Shown here piece after piece: positions 12,108 to 23,126 of a DNA stretch of 64,000 bases. Source of the DNA: Sanderia malayensis (lineage: Eukaryota > Cnidaria > Scyphozoa > Semaeostomeae > Pelagiidae); contig RQOL01000660.1 in the NCBI GenBank assembly GCA_013076295.1, positions 5,146,001-5,210,000 of the forward strand. The letters run 5' to 3'. How positions within the stretch are numbered: the stretch's first letter is position 1; each line of letters starts with the position of its first letter. Below the pieces are notes generated by a model. That model was not told the origin of the DNA and searched no databases. It worked only from the letters and a program-made list of their open reading frames with translations. Both the position numbers and the translations under genes were made by a program.

Positions 12108-12509
12108 CACGTTTTTTTTTTTATAAGAAACCGGTTTATAAGAAACCTAGATCTAGACGCCCTAAAATTTAAGAAACTTTTAGAACTACAAGGAAATATC
12201 TAAGAAACATTAGAAATTTCGGAAACACGTTTTCCCTTTACGGATTTAACAAATGTCAACTACAGTAAGTATGTTTTATGTGCAAAGCATAACATTGTCG
12301 GCTCCACATGACGATTTTTCGCATTGACGATTTTTCTTTGTTATGATACTAATATTTTGCCACATTCACGTTTTTTTCTTCGTTTTCACTACAACTTTGT
12401 TCATTAAGTTAAGAAACTTTTAAGAAACTTTTAGAACTAAAATGTGGCTAAAAATTAAGAAACTTTTACTACTAGGCCTTGAGCCAGGTTTCTTATAAAA
12501 AAAAACGTG
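12108..12509. mobile_element. TA-flanked MITE, CACGTTTTTTT ends
   Basis: A 402-bp element. The left end CACGTTTTTTTTTTTATAAG and right end CTTATAAAAAAAAACGTG are inverted copies, flanked by TA (12106-12107 and 12510-12511). Subterminal AAGAAAC words recur inside. It is related to the element at 36336-36732, whose matching word is AAGCAAC. A TA duplication fits Tc1/mariner-type elements. Non-coding. Confidence 0.8.
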
Positions 12510-12601
12510 TATATCAGTTCAATTCGATGTCTAACAAACAACATAATTAAATGAAACTGTTTACCGGGCGAGCTCATCAAGTGCCTGTTTACATAACCCC
12601 G

Positions 12602-12646
12602 CTTAACCGAGATATCCCGACTAACAACAGGGATATCTCGGCTAAG
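12602..12646. repeat. 17-bp hairpin, CCGAGATATCCC core
   Basis: Arms 12602-12618 and 12630-12646 pair at 16 of 17 positions around an 11-nt loop. GTTTACAT words on both outer sides (12587, 12669) hint at a small element. Confidence 0.7.
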
Positions 12647-12845
12647 GAGACATTTTTGTTCAACGCGTTTACATGACTGGTGGGACGGGGTGAAATGGGG
12701 CGTTCATCTTAACCGATATTTGGAGATCTTTTGCAAAAATGACAAACACGCGTAATCAAATCTGAAAATGACTTCTCACAGCTTGCAACCACCCCTTGCT
12801 TTTTCAAACTTCTGAAAACAATCTATCCAATTTTAAACAGGAAAA

Positions 12846-12966
12846 CACCTGCCACTAATCAGATGTGTTTAAGAGATTTAGAATTACAACATAGTCACAA
12901 TCGACATCAGCACACAACCGATGCAACAAACAAGTAAAGGATTCACTCAAGTTTCTTCTTGACAAT
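12846..12966 (+). promoter_or_regulatory. Receptor 1 promoter and noncoding exon 1
   Basis: E-box CACCTG at 12846, second E-box CAGATG at 12860, TATA-like TGTTTAAG at 12866-12873. A likely start is near TCACAATCGAC (about 12895). The noncoding exon ends CAAT at 12966 before a GTAAGT donor. The block recurs upstream of all six receptor genes. Confidence 0.65.
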
Positions 12967-13414
12967 GTAAGTAAAAAGAGATAAATAACTAGAGTATAAG
13001 TAAGGGAAGCAATGTACAGCAAGCTGCCGGTGCGACCCAAAAACTTAAATAAATTTGTCGCAACAATTAAAGACTATTCGATAGATGATGAAATATTTGA
13101 AAATAATATCATGCATGTCTTTCTGAAACGCTTTAACTTTAACTCGAAAGAATCTCTATATTTCATAAAACTTTTTTAGTTTCTAAAAACTCTTGCTATA
13201 GATTTACATTTATAAAGGTTTAAAACATTCCTGTCATTCGTTCGGAAGGTTTTAAATGGCATCAACCAGACTCTAAAGGGTAACGACTCAGGAAAGCCAC
13301 CCTACAAACGTGAGACTGCGAAAGCTCAAGAACTCCACTTTACAATCTACAAGAACATCACCGTGAATGCTCAGCAAAGCCACTCTCAAGAACAATACGG
13401 TTGCTTGAACAGCA

Positions 13415-14362
13415 ATGAATGGTTCACACATCGAAAAAAGGCTTGTTTGCCATGGGGTAAACTTTGTAGAATTTAACAACACGCAATCCGTGAAATATAC
13501 TGCAATTACAACAATTGCTCTTGCAATTCCTATGTCATTGATTGCAACAATAGGCAACAGTTTGATACTGTACACAATCTTTACAACACAACGACTACGA
13601 ACGGCTGCAAACCTTCTTCTAGCCACTCTTTCAACAACAGACTTATTCGTAGGTCTTGTCGCTTTGCCTCTGCACGTTGCGATACGAATGAATGACTACC
13701 ATGATCAGCACGTGTGCCAATTAAAGCATGCTTACACCTTCACAATAGCTTTAGGCTCTGGTATTTCAATTTTTGGTATTCTCCTAGTAAGCATTGACCG
13801 ACTTTTAGCAACGTCGTATGTATCTCGCTATCGAAATTGGCATTTGCACGGCAAGTACATGAAAGCCGTTGCTATCATTGTACTGGGGTGGACCACATTT
13901 GTGGGATTGCATTCTACATCTTCCATAACAAACAAAACATTTAACAAAGGGGTGATTACAGTCACTGTTCTATGCTATACAGTTGTTCTTCTCTCATACG
14001 TTCGCATCTTCGTGAACGTCAGAAGGCATCAAACAGTGTTTGTTCAAGCTGCAGGTGACAGTAGCAGCGATGTGAACAACCAAGCGAAAAAGGAAGAAAT
14101 AAGAAGAGCAAAAACTATTCTTTTACTCACACTTTGTCTTGTTCTTTCTTATACTCCAAAAACAATTTGTATATTCGCAGCACCTGTAAATAAAGCAGAT
14201 TTTGAGAGTGTTTATTATTGTGGCAGAATATCAGAGATGTTTCTGATGCTAAACAGTGTTTTAAATCCCTTCCTATACTGTTATAGAATTGGAGATATCA
14301 GGACCGAAACTGTAAGAAATGGAAAATTACTATTTCATACAATTACATGTCATTTAACTTAG
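13415..14362 (+). CDS. Rhodopsin-class GPCR, copy 1
   Basis: 315-residue seven-helix receptor in one uninterrupted coding exon, expected at the plasma membrane and G-protein coupled. Visible landmarks: N-glycosylation sites NGS (2-4) and NNT (22-24); TM1 GNS at 47-49; TM2 D76; C101 at the top of TM3; IDRLL at 127-131 in place of the usual DRY; TM4 W159; TM5 Y195; an ICL3 of about 33 residues; TM6 SYTP (245-248) in place of CWxP; TM7 NPFLY (284-288); a tail of about 25 residues. ECL2 is very short and has no Cys. The 5' UTR resumes at 13270 after a CCAG acceptor; ATTAAA poly(A) signal at 14417. Ligand unknown. The short ECL2 without Cys resembles melanocortin-type receptors, but this is not proof of kinship. 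Confidence 0.93.
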   Translation: MNGSHIEKRLVCHGVNFVEFNNTQSVKYTAITTIALAIPMSLIATIGNSLILYTIFTTQRLRTAANLLLATLSTTDLFVGLVALPLHVAIRMNDYHDQHVCQLKHAYTFTIALGSGISIFGILLVSIDRLLATSYVSRYRNWHLHGKYMKAVAIIVLGWTTFVGLHSTSSITNKTFNKGVITVTVLCYTVVLLSYVRIFVNVRRHQTVFVQAAGDSSSDVNNQAKKEEIRRAKTILLLTLCLVLSYTPKTICIFAAPVNKADFESVYYCGRISEMFLMLNSVLNPFLYCYRIGDIRTETVRNGKLLFHTITCHLT

Positions 14363-15174
14363 ATATCTTGTTGGACATACTTATTCAGTAAACTTGCCTG
14401 ATTTGCTCAGTCAATTATTAAACAGGAAAATTTAAAACTGTACAGTTTTACCTAAAAGTAATTCAATAATTGATAAGTAACGGTGTTTCACAATTAGCTA
14501 CATTTAGTTAAGTAACGCGAGAAAGAATTTAAAATTCTCCTTAAAGGTAGAACTTTAAAACCTTATTGGCATTCATCAATGTCTTATGTTCATTGGCTTC
14601 TCAAATAACCAATGCCAAACATTTTTGATCAACAGTATTTATTAATTCTAAATTCAGCGAGACGTATCTAACATAAATATTGGGGCATGGTACAAAATGC
14701 ACTTTAGTTATATCTATCGCTGACTGTATCCAACATAATTGGTACGTCCAGTGTACAAAAACAAAACAGTAACTTTATTGAATGCGCACTTTAACACACT
14801 CACCTGATTTCAGGTATAAAGGAAATCATATTGCCCTAACATTGACTACCGTTCGCGGCAACTGCTATTATTATGAATCAAGTGTATATTGTACAGTAGC
14901 TTCGCTCCTCTAAAGTGTACAAATATGCATTCAATATTAAAGTAGGTTAATTATTTGGTAATTAAATATTTAGCTGTAGTATTTAACTTAATTCGAGGGT
15001 TTGTAATTATAATTTTAGGTCGACTATAAACATTGACAAGTTAAAAGTAAAGTTATTGAAATTGAATTGGCGTTATAAATTTATTGAGACTTTCATCTAA
15101 CATCTAAGCTGCAACAAATATCAGCAAGAGCTCATGGTTCTGAGCGCAACCTTGGCAACTTCAAGCGACAGCTA
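14363..15174 (+). other. Receptor 1 3' UTR and conserved spacer
   Basis: No gene. Contains the poly(A) signal and spacer blocks shared with the other receptor units, e.g. TGAATCAAGTGTATATTGTAC at 14874 and the GTCGACTATAAACATTGA block near 15018. Confidence 0.6.
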
Positions 15175-15451
15175 CAATAGGGGACAAAGGTCCTGGGACA
15201 CCCCGTATTTTAGCAAGTTTTACACGCATACTTGATCCCCCTTCCCCCAAAACAATGTTGTCTGTAGAGGCGGCCATTTTCAATATCGCCGAAATTCTTC
15301 TGGTCCGGTGACGAGAAAAGACTGGTGCACAAGACAACATTGTTTGGGGGGAGTGGGGGGTCGTATTCTCCTCACAGGGAACAAAGTGTGCAGAAGCACA
15401 GCATTATCCAATGAAATTTTCAGGTGTCCCAGGGAATTTTGCCTCCTATTG
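15175..15451. mobile_element. TA-flanked MITE, CAATAGGGGACAAA ends (unit 1)
   Basis: The left end CAATAGGGGACAAAGG..CCTGGGACACC and right end GGTGTCCCAGGG...CCTATTG are inverted, with TA duplications at 15173 and 15452. A second inverted pair, CCCCCAAAACAATGTTGTCT and its mirror, lies inside. The empty site is preserved downstream of receptor 6 at about 45980 (ACAGCTAAGTTACT). Confidence 0.85.
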
Positions 15452-16296
15452 TAAGTTACTTTATAAAATCTACGTTTGCCATAGCTGCACACCTTCTAAA
15501 TCTCTTGAACCCCTCATCACTATGCAATATAAATTTTATTTCTTTGCAAAACGCATCTCGGGAGCCAAAAGCTAAATAGCTCATTGTTTATTTTGATTCC
15601 ACGTGGATAGTTTGAGAAAGCTGGCAGCGTTGGCAGACCATCTGCATCATCAACTCTCGAAGACAACTTCACATCTCAAAGGGCCTGGCTGCATCAGTGG
15701 GAGGTAGATAAATAATTTGTTACCGAGATCTCGGTGTTGACAAGAAACACATTAAGATTTGTGATTGCAATTACATGCTTACAGTGGCAGCCCTGGCAGC
15801 TTAATTCTCGCCTACTCGCAAGAAAACTTTCCTTGTTAACTGGGCTTCAAATAAGGTATTTCAGCCTTTTAATCGATTACGACGTGTGGATGGCATGAAA
15901 GCTGGCTTTCTAATGTTCTCACAGTTCTCACCTAAGTACTTGTTTTTATCGCGAAATCGTTTTATGTACATGTGCTTCTACTTTCTTTGCATTCTTCTTT
16001 TCTTTCCTACACAGAATGCGTAGGATATTTTGAAACGTATTAATACGATGAAGTAAATAAAAACAAAACAATGCCTTGCAATTGAATTGGTAAACAACAA
16101 ATTTTCCAACCCGAGACAGTGCTCGTTAGTCCTTTCTACATTGCTTCGCTGTGCTTTACTCGAGTTTCGTTTATTTTTTAGCACGTATCACGTTGCTATT
16201 TGAAAAACAGGAACAAGCTGTTTTGCCGAGGGCGTTCGATTGAATATCCTTTTTCCTAAAGAGAATAAGGTTTTTATTAAATTCCAAACAAAAACA
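15452..16296. other. Spacer between receptor 1 and receptor 2 units
   Basis: No gene. 15452-16168 belongs to duplication unit 1. 16169-16296 is unique to the junction between the two copies. Confidence 0.5.
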
Positions 16297-16393
16297 TGCG
16301 TAATCAAATCTCAAAATGACTCCTCACAGCTTGCAACCACCCCTTGCTTTTTCAAACTTCTGAAAACAATCTATCAAATTTTAAACAGGAAAA

Positions 16394-16514
16394 CACCTGC
16401 CACTAATCATATGTATTTAAGAGATTTAGAATTGCAACATAGTCACAATCGACATCAGCACACAACCGATGCAACAAACAAGTAAAGGACTCACTAAAGT
16501 TTCTTCTTGACAAT
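16394..16514 (+). promoter_or_regulatory. Receptor 2 promoter and noncoding exon 1
   Basis: E-boxes CACCTG at 16394 and CATATG at 16408, TATTTAA at 16414-16420, exon 1 ending CAAT at 16514 before GTAAGT. Acceptor CCAG ends at 16817. Confidence 0.65.
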
Positions 16515-16962
16515 GTAAGTAAAAAGAGATAAATAACTAGAGTATAAGTAAGGGAAGCAATGTACAGCAAGCTGTTGCTGCGACCCAAAAACTTAAATAA
16601 AATTGTCGCAACAATTAGGGACTATTCGAGAGGTAATGAAATATTTGAAAATAATATCATGCATGCCTTTCTGAAACACGTTAACTTTAACTCGAAAGAA
16701 TCTCTATATTTCATAAAACTTTTTTAGTTTCTAAAAACTCTTGCCATAGATTTACATTTATAAAGGTTTAAAACATTCCTGTCATTCGTTCGGAAGGTTT
16801 TGAATGGCATCAACCAGACTCTAAAGGTTAACGACTCAGGAAAGCCACCCTACAAACGTGAGACTGCGAAAGCTCAAGAACTCCACTTTACAATCTACAA
16901 GAACATCACCGTGAAGCCTCAGCAAAGCCACTCCCAAGAACAATACGGTTGCTTGAACAGCA

Positions 16963-17910
16963 ATGAATGGTTCACACATCGAAAAAAGGCTTGTTTGCCA
17001 TGGGGTAAACTTTGTAGAATTTAACAACACAAAAGCCGTGAAATATACTGCAATTACAACAATTGCTCTTGCAATTCCTATGTCATTGATTGCAACAATA
17101 GGCAACAGCTTGATACTGTACACAATCTTTACAACACAACGACTACGAACGGCTGCAAACCTTCTGCTAGCCACTCTTTCAACAACAGACTTATTCGTAG
17201 GTCTTGTCGCTTTGCCTCTGCACGTTGCGATACGAATGAATGACTACCATGATCAGCACGTGTGCCAATTAAAGCATGCTTACACCTTCACAATAGCTTT
17301 AGGCTCTGGTATTTCAATTTTTGGTATTCTCCTAGTAAGCATTGACCGACTTTTAGCAACGTCGTATGTATCTCGCTATCGAAATTGGCATTTGCACGGC
17401 AAGTACATGAAAGCCGTTGCTATCATTATACTGGGGTGGACCACATTTGTGGGATTGCATTCTACATCTTCCATAACAAACAAAACATTTAACAAAGGGG
17501 TGATTACAGTCACTGTTCTATGCTATACAGTTGTTCTTCTCTCATACGTTCGCATCTTCGTGAACGTCAGAAGGCATCAAACAGTGTTTGTTCAAGCTGC
17601 AGGTGACAGTAGCAGCGATGTGAACAACCAAGCGAAAAAGGAAGAAATAAGAAGAGCAAAAACTATTCTTTTACTCACACTTTGTCTTGTTCTTTCTTAT
17701 ACTCCAAAAACAATTTGTATATTCGCAGCACCTGTAAATAAAGCAGATTTTGAGAGTGTTTATTATTGTGGCAGAATATCAGAGATGTTTCTGATGCTAA
17801 ACAGTGTTTTAAATCCCTTCCTATACTGTTATAGAATTGGAGATATCAGGACCGAAACTGTAAGAAATGGAAAATTACTATTTCATACAATTACATGTCA
17901 TTTAACTTAG
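16963..17910 (+). CDS. Rhodopsin-class GPCR, copy 2
   Basis: 315 residues; the tandem-duplicate twin of copy 1. I count three substitutions: Gln24 to Lys, Ser25 to Ala and Val156 to Ile. All receptor landmarks are kept: GNS 47-49, D76, C101, IDR 127-129, W159, SYTP 245-248 and NPFLY 284-288. The two N-terminal changes add a positive charge at the predicted extracellular end, next to the NNT glycosylation site. The 5' UTR resumes at 16818; poly(A) signal ATTAAA at 17965. The start ATG follows GAACAGCA as in copies 1, 3, 4 and 6. Near-identity in UTRs and spacer points to a recent duplication rather than selection alone. Confidence 0.93.
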   Translation: MNGSHIEKRLVCHGVNFVEFNNTKAVKYTAITTIALAIPMSLIATIGNSLILYTIFTTQRLRTAANLLLATLSTTDLFVGLVALPLHVAIRMNDYHDQHVCQLKHAYTFTIALGSGISIFGILLVSIDRLLATSYVSRYRNWHLHGKYMKAVAIIILGWTTFVGLHSTSSITNKTFNKGVITVTVLCYTVVLLSYVRIFVNVRRHQTVFVQAAGDSSSDVNNQAKKEEIRRAKTILLLTLCLVLSYTPKTICIFAAPVNKADFESVYYCGRISEMFLMLNSVLNPFLYCYRIGDIRTETVRNGKLLFHTITCHLT

Positions 17911-18707
17911 ATATCTTGTTGGACATACTTATTCAGTAAACTTGCCTGATTTGCTCAGTCAATTATTAAACAGGAAAATTTAAAACTGTACAGTTTTACC
18001 TAAAAGTAATTCAATAATTGATAAGTAACGGTGTTTCACAATTAGCTACATTTAGTTAAGTAACGCGAGAAAGAATTTAAAATTCTCCTTAAAGGTAGAA
18101 CTTTAAAACCTTATTGGCATTCATCAATGTCCTATGTTCATTGGCTTCTCAAATAACCAATGCCAAACATTTTTGATCAACAGTATTTATTAATTCTAAA
18201 TTCAGCGAGACGTATCTAACATAAATATTGGGCCATGGTACAAAATGCACTTTAGTTATATCTATCGCTGACTGTATCCAACATAATTGGTACGTCCAGT
18301 GTACAAAAACAAAACAGTAACTTTATTGAATGCGCACTTTAACACACTCACCTGACTTCAGGTATAAAGGAAATCATATTGCCCTAACATTGACTACCGT
18401 TCGCGGCAACTGCTGTGTATATTGTACAGTAGCTTCGCTCCTCTAAAGTGTACAAATATGCATTCAATATTAAAGTAGGTTAAGTATTTGGTAATTAAAT
18501 ATTTAGCTGTAGTATTTAACTTAATTCGAGAGTTTGTAATTATAATTTTAGGTCGACTATAAACATTGACAAGTCAAAAGTAAAGTTATTGAAATTGAAT
18601 TGGCGTTATAAATTTATTGAGACTTTCATCTAACATCTAAGCTGCAACAAATATCAGCAAGAGCTCATGGTTCTGAGCGCAACCTTGGCAACTTCAAGCG
18701 ACAGCTA
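17911..18707 (+). other. Receptor 2 3' UTR and spacer
   Basis: Copy of 14363-15174 with few changes and a 16-bp deletion at about 18414. No gene. Confidence 0.6.
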
Positions 18708-18987
18708 CAATAGGGGACAAAGGTCCTGGGACACCCCGTATTTTAGCAAGTTTTACACGCATACTTGATCCCCCTTCCCCCAAAACAATGTTGTCTGTAG
18801 AGGCGGCCATTTTCAATATCGCCGAAATTCTTCTGGTCCGGTGACGAGAAAAGACTGGTGCACAAGACAACATTGTTTGGGGGGAGTGGGGGGTCGTATT
18901 CTCCTCACAGGGAACAAAGTGTGCCGAAGAAGCACAGCATTGTCCAATGAAATTTTCAGGTGTCCCAGGGAATTTTGTCTCCTATTG
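18708..18987. mobile_element. TA-flanked MITE, CAATAGGGGACAAA ends (unit 2)
   Basis: Duplicate of the element at 15175-15451, at the same position in the unit, so the insertion predates the tandem duplication. Confidence 0.85.
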
Positions 18988-19575
18988 TAAGTTACTTTAT
19001 AAAATCTACGTTTGCTATAGCTGCACACCTTCTAAATCTCTTGAGCCCCTCATCACTATGCAATATAAATTTTATTTCTTTGCAAAACGCATCTCGGGAG
19101 CCAAAAGCTAAATAGCTCATTGTTTATTTTGATTCCACGTGGATAGTTTGAGAAAGCTGGTAGCGTTGGCAGACCATCTGCATCATTAACTCTCGAAGAC
19201 AACTTCACATCTCAAAGGGCCTGGCTGCATCAGTGGGAGGTAGATAAATAATTTGTTACCGAGATCTCGGTGTTAACAAGAAACACATTAAGATTTGTGA
19301 TTGCAATTACATGCTTACAGTGCCAGACCTGGCAGCTTAGTTCTCGCTTACTCGCAAGAAAACTGTCCCTGTTAACTGGGCTGCAAATAAGGTATTTTAG
19401 CCTTTTAATCGATTACGACGTGTGGATGGAATGAAGGCTGGCTTTCTAAAGTTCTCACAGTTCTCACCTAAATACTTGTTTTTATTGCGAAATCGTTTTA
19501 TGTACATGTGCTTTTCCTTTCTTTGAATTCTTCTTTTCTTTCTTACACAGCTTCCGTAGGATATTTTGAAGCGTA
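18988..19575. other. Spacer, unit 2
   Basis: Copy of 15452-16040. No gene. Confidence 0.5.
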
Positions 19576-20819
19576 TTAAAGTGCTAATGCAACGAATTTT
19601 TACATAGTGTTTTTATTTCAAAAATCTATAGATTTCAATGCACTGATTAACGTGGCGCAAATAAAATTTGCAAATTATGTATACTTTTTTCGCTATTAAC
19701 CTTCAAAGTAGGCAATTTTGACCTTTTTCGTGCGAAAACTGAACATCACTGTGATGTCATCAAACGTCGCGTCTGCAACGTCAAGCAGGCTTCCTTCCCT
19801 TCTATTGAAATTCGACATGGCGAGCTGTGAGCGAGCACACACATGACGGGTATCTCGTCTCGGGAGCAAATAAATCATAAAACTATTTACATGTCGTAGA
19901 GATACATAACGGAGACAATTGTACGATTACTCAGTGTTGCGAAAAAGTATCGTTTCATAATGTTGCTGATAGTATTTCAAAACCAATCAAACAGAACAAG
20001 GTCTTTTTAAGGAGTTCAGGAGACAGACATCATTCGCACCCACCGACTAGGAGAGCAGGATTTTATTCATTATAGCGCTCATTTTTGCTTTGAAGTAAAG
20101 AGAGATATTGGGAAAGAATTAAAGATGAGATTAAAGCTAAAATCAAACGCTATTCCTGCAATAGATGCAGTAAACAAGCTCGTAAACCAACCCGTGTGAC
20201 TCTCAGAGCTTTACTCGGGCCTAAGCACTCCTCGCCCGGAGTGGTTAGGCCCGAGCCAACCAAAACAAATGTCAGAAGATTTAGCTTTTTGGGGTGATAT
20301 CGAAGGAATTTTAATTTCCGAAGTTTCTAAAAATAATTCAATGTCTGCAATTTTGAGCTAAAATAAGTTATTACAAAAAATAAGACCCGGGATAAGCCAA
20401 ACCAGGGCTACGTGTCGTTCCACAGCAACTCGAAGCAACAATGGCGACGCGGGATGACGTCACATTTTTTGGAGGTATCCATTTTCAAACTTAAATTGTG
20501 TCTCTAACGTTAAACAAAATGACACCAATTTTTTTTAAAACGACGGCTAAAAGATTCGCCCTTATTTTGGTTCAGCCGGAGCTCAAATATCCCCACACTG
20601 AGTGGAGCTATTAAAAAAAAACCAAACGACGTTCGAAAAAACCCATTGACTTCCATTGCGAGAAATAATATGGGTCATCACTGTGACGTCACAGCGTTGC
20701 AATATTTTTCGCAAAAGGTGGCCTGATTCAAGGTGAAATTAAAGTAACTTATACTTGTCAGATGCACGTCAAAATTGCATCAAACTGATCAGTACATCTT
20801 TGGCTTTCATTGTCAATTC

Positions 20820-21130
20820 CTGCCTGTCATGAATTGTGGTTAATAATTTTGTAGCCAGATAAATTAATTAACGTTTAGGTGACAAGAAGCCAAATCAATG
20901 GCGGGGCGCCACTATCCATGCGAAAAGGACTTAACATGTTATAGCATAGGAACGCGAAGACGGCGTACGTCAATTCCCCTTAACCAATAAGAATACGGCA
21001 AACACACTCGTGACTAACACCTAGCATTCAGAACAAATCATCTGTTTTCTAATTCTCCCCTCACTCGAATTGTGTGCGCCGTGCTAGAGACACACGAATT
21101 CGATTTCTGATTCAAGACAAAAATTTCCCG
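20820..21130 (+). repeat. Dispersed repeat, copy B
   Basis: Shares TTAATAATTTTGTAGCCAGATA, ACCAATAAGAATAC, GTGACTAACACCT and CATTCAGAACAAATC with 34014-34290, and less closely with 6386-6600. Confidence 0.65.
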
Positions 21131-21604
21131 CCATCCCACCCTCTTGCTGTTACCTAGCGTACCTTTTATGGATTGATTTTATTACTTAATTTACTATTAT
21201 TATTATCGTGTTTAATTTACCTTAATTCTGCTGCCGTACGTAGATACATTATAGTTTTTAAAAAGACATTAACTTTGCCAAGACACCTAGCGTGCCAGAC
21301 TTTTTAGCTGTTTCAATTTTGTTACGTCTTATCGCATTCCAGTATATCAGTAATATTAAGTTGCATTTAGAGAATTTATCCGATTTTCTGCAAAATGTTA
21401 TAAATATATATCTTGCATTATCAATAAAATATGAAATGGTTCCTCTGATGGCAAGCCTCACTCATACGGCCCGGTCAGATTTTGTTGTTGAAATTGTTGA
21501 ATAATACTGGGGATCTCCAGCATCCCTTCAAATATCAACCACATACGTCACTCACATTTTAAATCGGTTCCGGCATTAGAAATACGTTGACTTACTCACA
21601 CACG
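21131..21604. other. Unannotated DNA inside the composite element
   Basis: Short overlapping frames on both strands only; nothing recognised. Confidence 0.3.
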
Positions 21605-22610
21605 CCGCCTGGCTACGGGGCGCTCCCCCGTGCTCGAAGCAGGCTTTTTACACTATTGACGAAGGAAAATAGGACTTACGTTTAAAAGGTGTCCGGGAGG
21701 CCTTGCCTCATGATACCTATGCATCGCCCGGCAACGGGGCACTCCCCTGTGCGCGGGGCATGCATTTTAAAAGATATGGTTAAAGAAAACATGATTGCTT
21801 TTCAAAGGTGTCCAAGAGGCCTTGCCTCATGATACCTATGCATCGCCTGGCAACGGGGCACTCCCCTGTGCGCGAGGCATGCATTTTAAAAGATATGGTC
21901 AAAAGAAAACATGATTGCTTTTCAAAGGTGTCCGAGAGGCCTCGCCTCGTGATACCTATGCATCGCCTGACAGCGGGGCACTCCCCTGTGCGCGAGGCAT
22001 GCATTTTCAAAAATATGGTCAAACGAAAACATGATTGCTTTTCAAAGGTGTCCGAGAGGCCTTGCCTCATGATACCTATGCATCGCCTGGCAACGGGGCA
22101 CTCCCCTGTGCGCGAGGCATGCATTTTAAAAGATATGGTCAAAAGAAAACATGATTGCTTTTCAAAGGTGTCCGAGAGGCCTTGCCTCATGATACCTATG
22201 CATCGCCTGGCAACGGGGCACTCCCCTGTGCGCGAGGCATGCATTTTAAAAGATATGGTCAAAAGAAAACATGATTGCTTTTCAAAGGTGTCCGAGAGGC
22301 CTTGCCTCATGATACCTATGCATCGCCTGGCAACGGGGCACTCCCCTGTGCGCGAGGCATGCATGCTCAAAGATATGGTCAAAGAAAACATGATTGCTTT
22401 TCAAAGGTGTCCGAGAGGCCTTGCCTCATGATACCTATGCATCGCCCGGCAACGGGGCACTCCCCTGTGCGCGGGGCATGCATTTTAAAGATATGGTCAA
22501 AGAAAACATGATTGCTTTTCAAAGGTGTCCGAGAGGCCTTGCCTCACGATACCTGTGCATCGCCTGGCAACAGGGCACCCGCCTGTGCGCGGGGCATGCT
22601 ATTCAAAATT
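21605..22610. repeat. 120-bp satellite, eight copies plus a decayed half
   Basis: Units begin GGTGTCCGAGAGGCCTTGCC near 21686, 21805, 21925, 22045, 22165, 22285, 22404 and 22523. Spacing is 119-120 bp. A degraded half unit lies at 21605-21650. Because 120 is a multiple of three, frames of about 200 codons appear on both strands; I do not regard these as genes. Central copies are almost identical; edge copies are more diverged. Confidence 0.92.
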
Positions 22611-22994
22611 TGTTTGCCGTTTGTTTTTATTCATGGTTTCACCTATGCTAACTACTCAGACCCGTTTTCGCATAAACTAGTTTCATTTCTACGCCGTGGC
22701 CAGCAGCAAGTGCTCGCTCAATCCTTAGCTCTCACTTTTCATAGACTCACCAAATTACACTTCACAAAGGGGGCTCAGATATTGAATATAAGACCCCCCG
22801 CGTAGGGCTGATGAGACGCTTGCTGCCATGAACCATTTCCGCGTACTCCCACATATAACTTGTGTTGTTTTTCTTGTATTCTGTCTCCACTGCCAAATGC
22901 TAAAGATAAGTTCGCTTCCAACTACACTTGGGGCGAAAAAAGGATTAATTTAAAATAAAAAAATCGATATGTCAAATTTCGTTGCATTAGCACT
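22611..22994. other. Right part of the composite element
   Basis: No gene. It ends with the right TIR and its subterminal TTTAAAATAAAAAAATCGAT block. Confidence 0.4.
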
Positions 22995-23126
22995 TTAATG
23001 CGATGAAGTAAATAAAAACAAAACAATGCCTTGTAATTGAATTGGTAAACAGCAATTGTTCCAATTCGAGACAGTGCTCGCTAGTCCTTTCTACATTGCT
23101 TCGCTGTGCTTTACTCGAGTTTCACA

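Larger units (their letters stand above)
12745..16168 (+). repeat. Tandem segmental duplication, unit 1
   Basis: A nearly identical copy starts at 16297, offset 3548-3552 bp. Homology begins near CGTAATCAAATCT and ends near CTCGAGTTTC. The unit contains a receptor promoter, gene, spacer and a TA-flanked MITE. Confidence 0.9.
19580..22994. mobile_element. TTAA-flanked composite element
   Basis: Ends AGTGCTAATGCAACGAA and its mirror, flanked by TTAA at 19576-19579 and 22995-22998. The empty site survives in unit 1 at 16038 (GTATTAATACG). The body of the MITE (19580-20810, in reverse orientation to the copy at 38726) is itself split: about 20811-22947 is secondary sequence holding a dispersed repeat and a 120-bp satellite. 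A TTAA target fits piggyBac-type transposition. No transposase is visible. Confidence 0.85.
16297..23124 (+). repeat. Tandem segmental duplication, unit 2, interrupted
   Basis: Homologous to 12745-16168 up to 19575, then broken by a TTAA-flanked insertion (19580-22994), then resumed at 22999-23124. A 16-bp deletion relative to unit 1 lies at about 18414. Confidence 0.88.

Noticed and set aside
12855..13040. Minus-strand frame over promoter and exon 1, seen again at 16403, 27369 and 32153
   Set aside because: Recurrence follows from duplication of the promoter region. The + strand shows promoter and splice signals there.
13288..13626. 112-codon minus-strand frame with hydrophobic stretches, repeated opposite every receptor
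   Set aside because: It is the antisense of the receptor 5' UTR and TM1-TM2 codons and carries no separate signal.
21780..22431. Two open frames of about 200 codons, one on each strand, in the satellite
   Set aside because: They exist only because the 120-bp unit is divisible by three. They have no independent start, promoter or domain.
21605..22610. Regular repeats that might suggest a CRISPR array
   Set aside because: Units are 120 bp with no variable spacers, in a eukaryotic genome.
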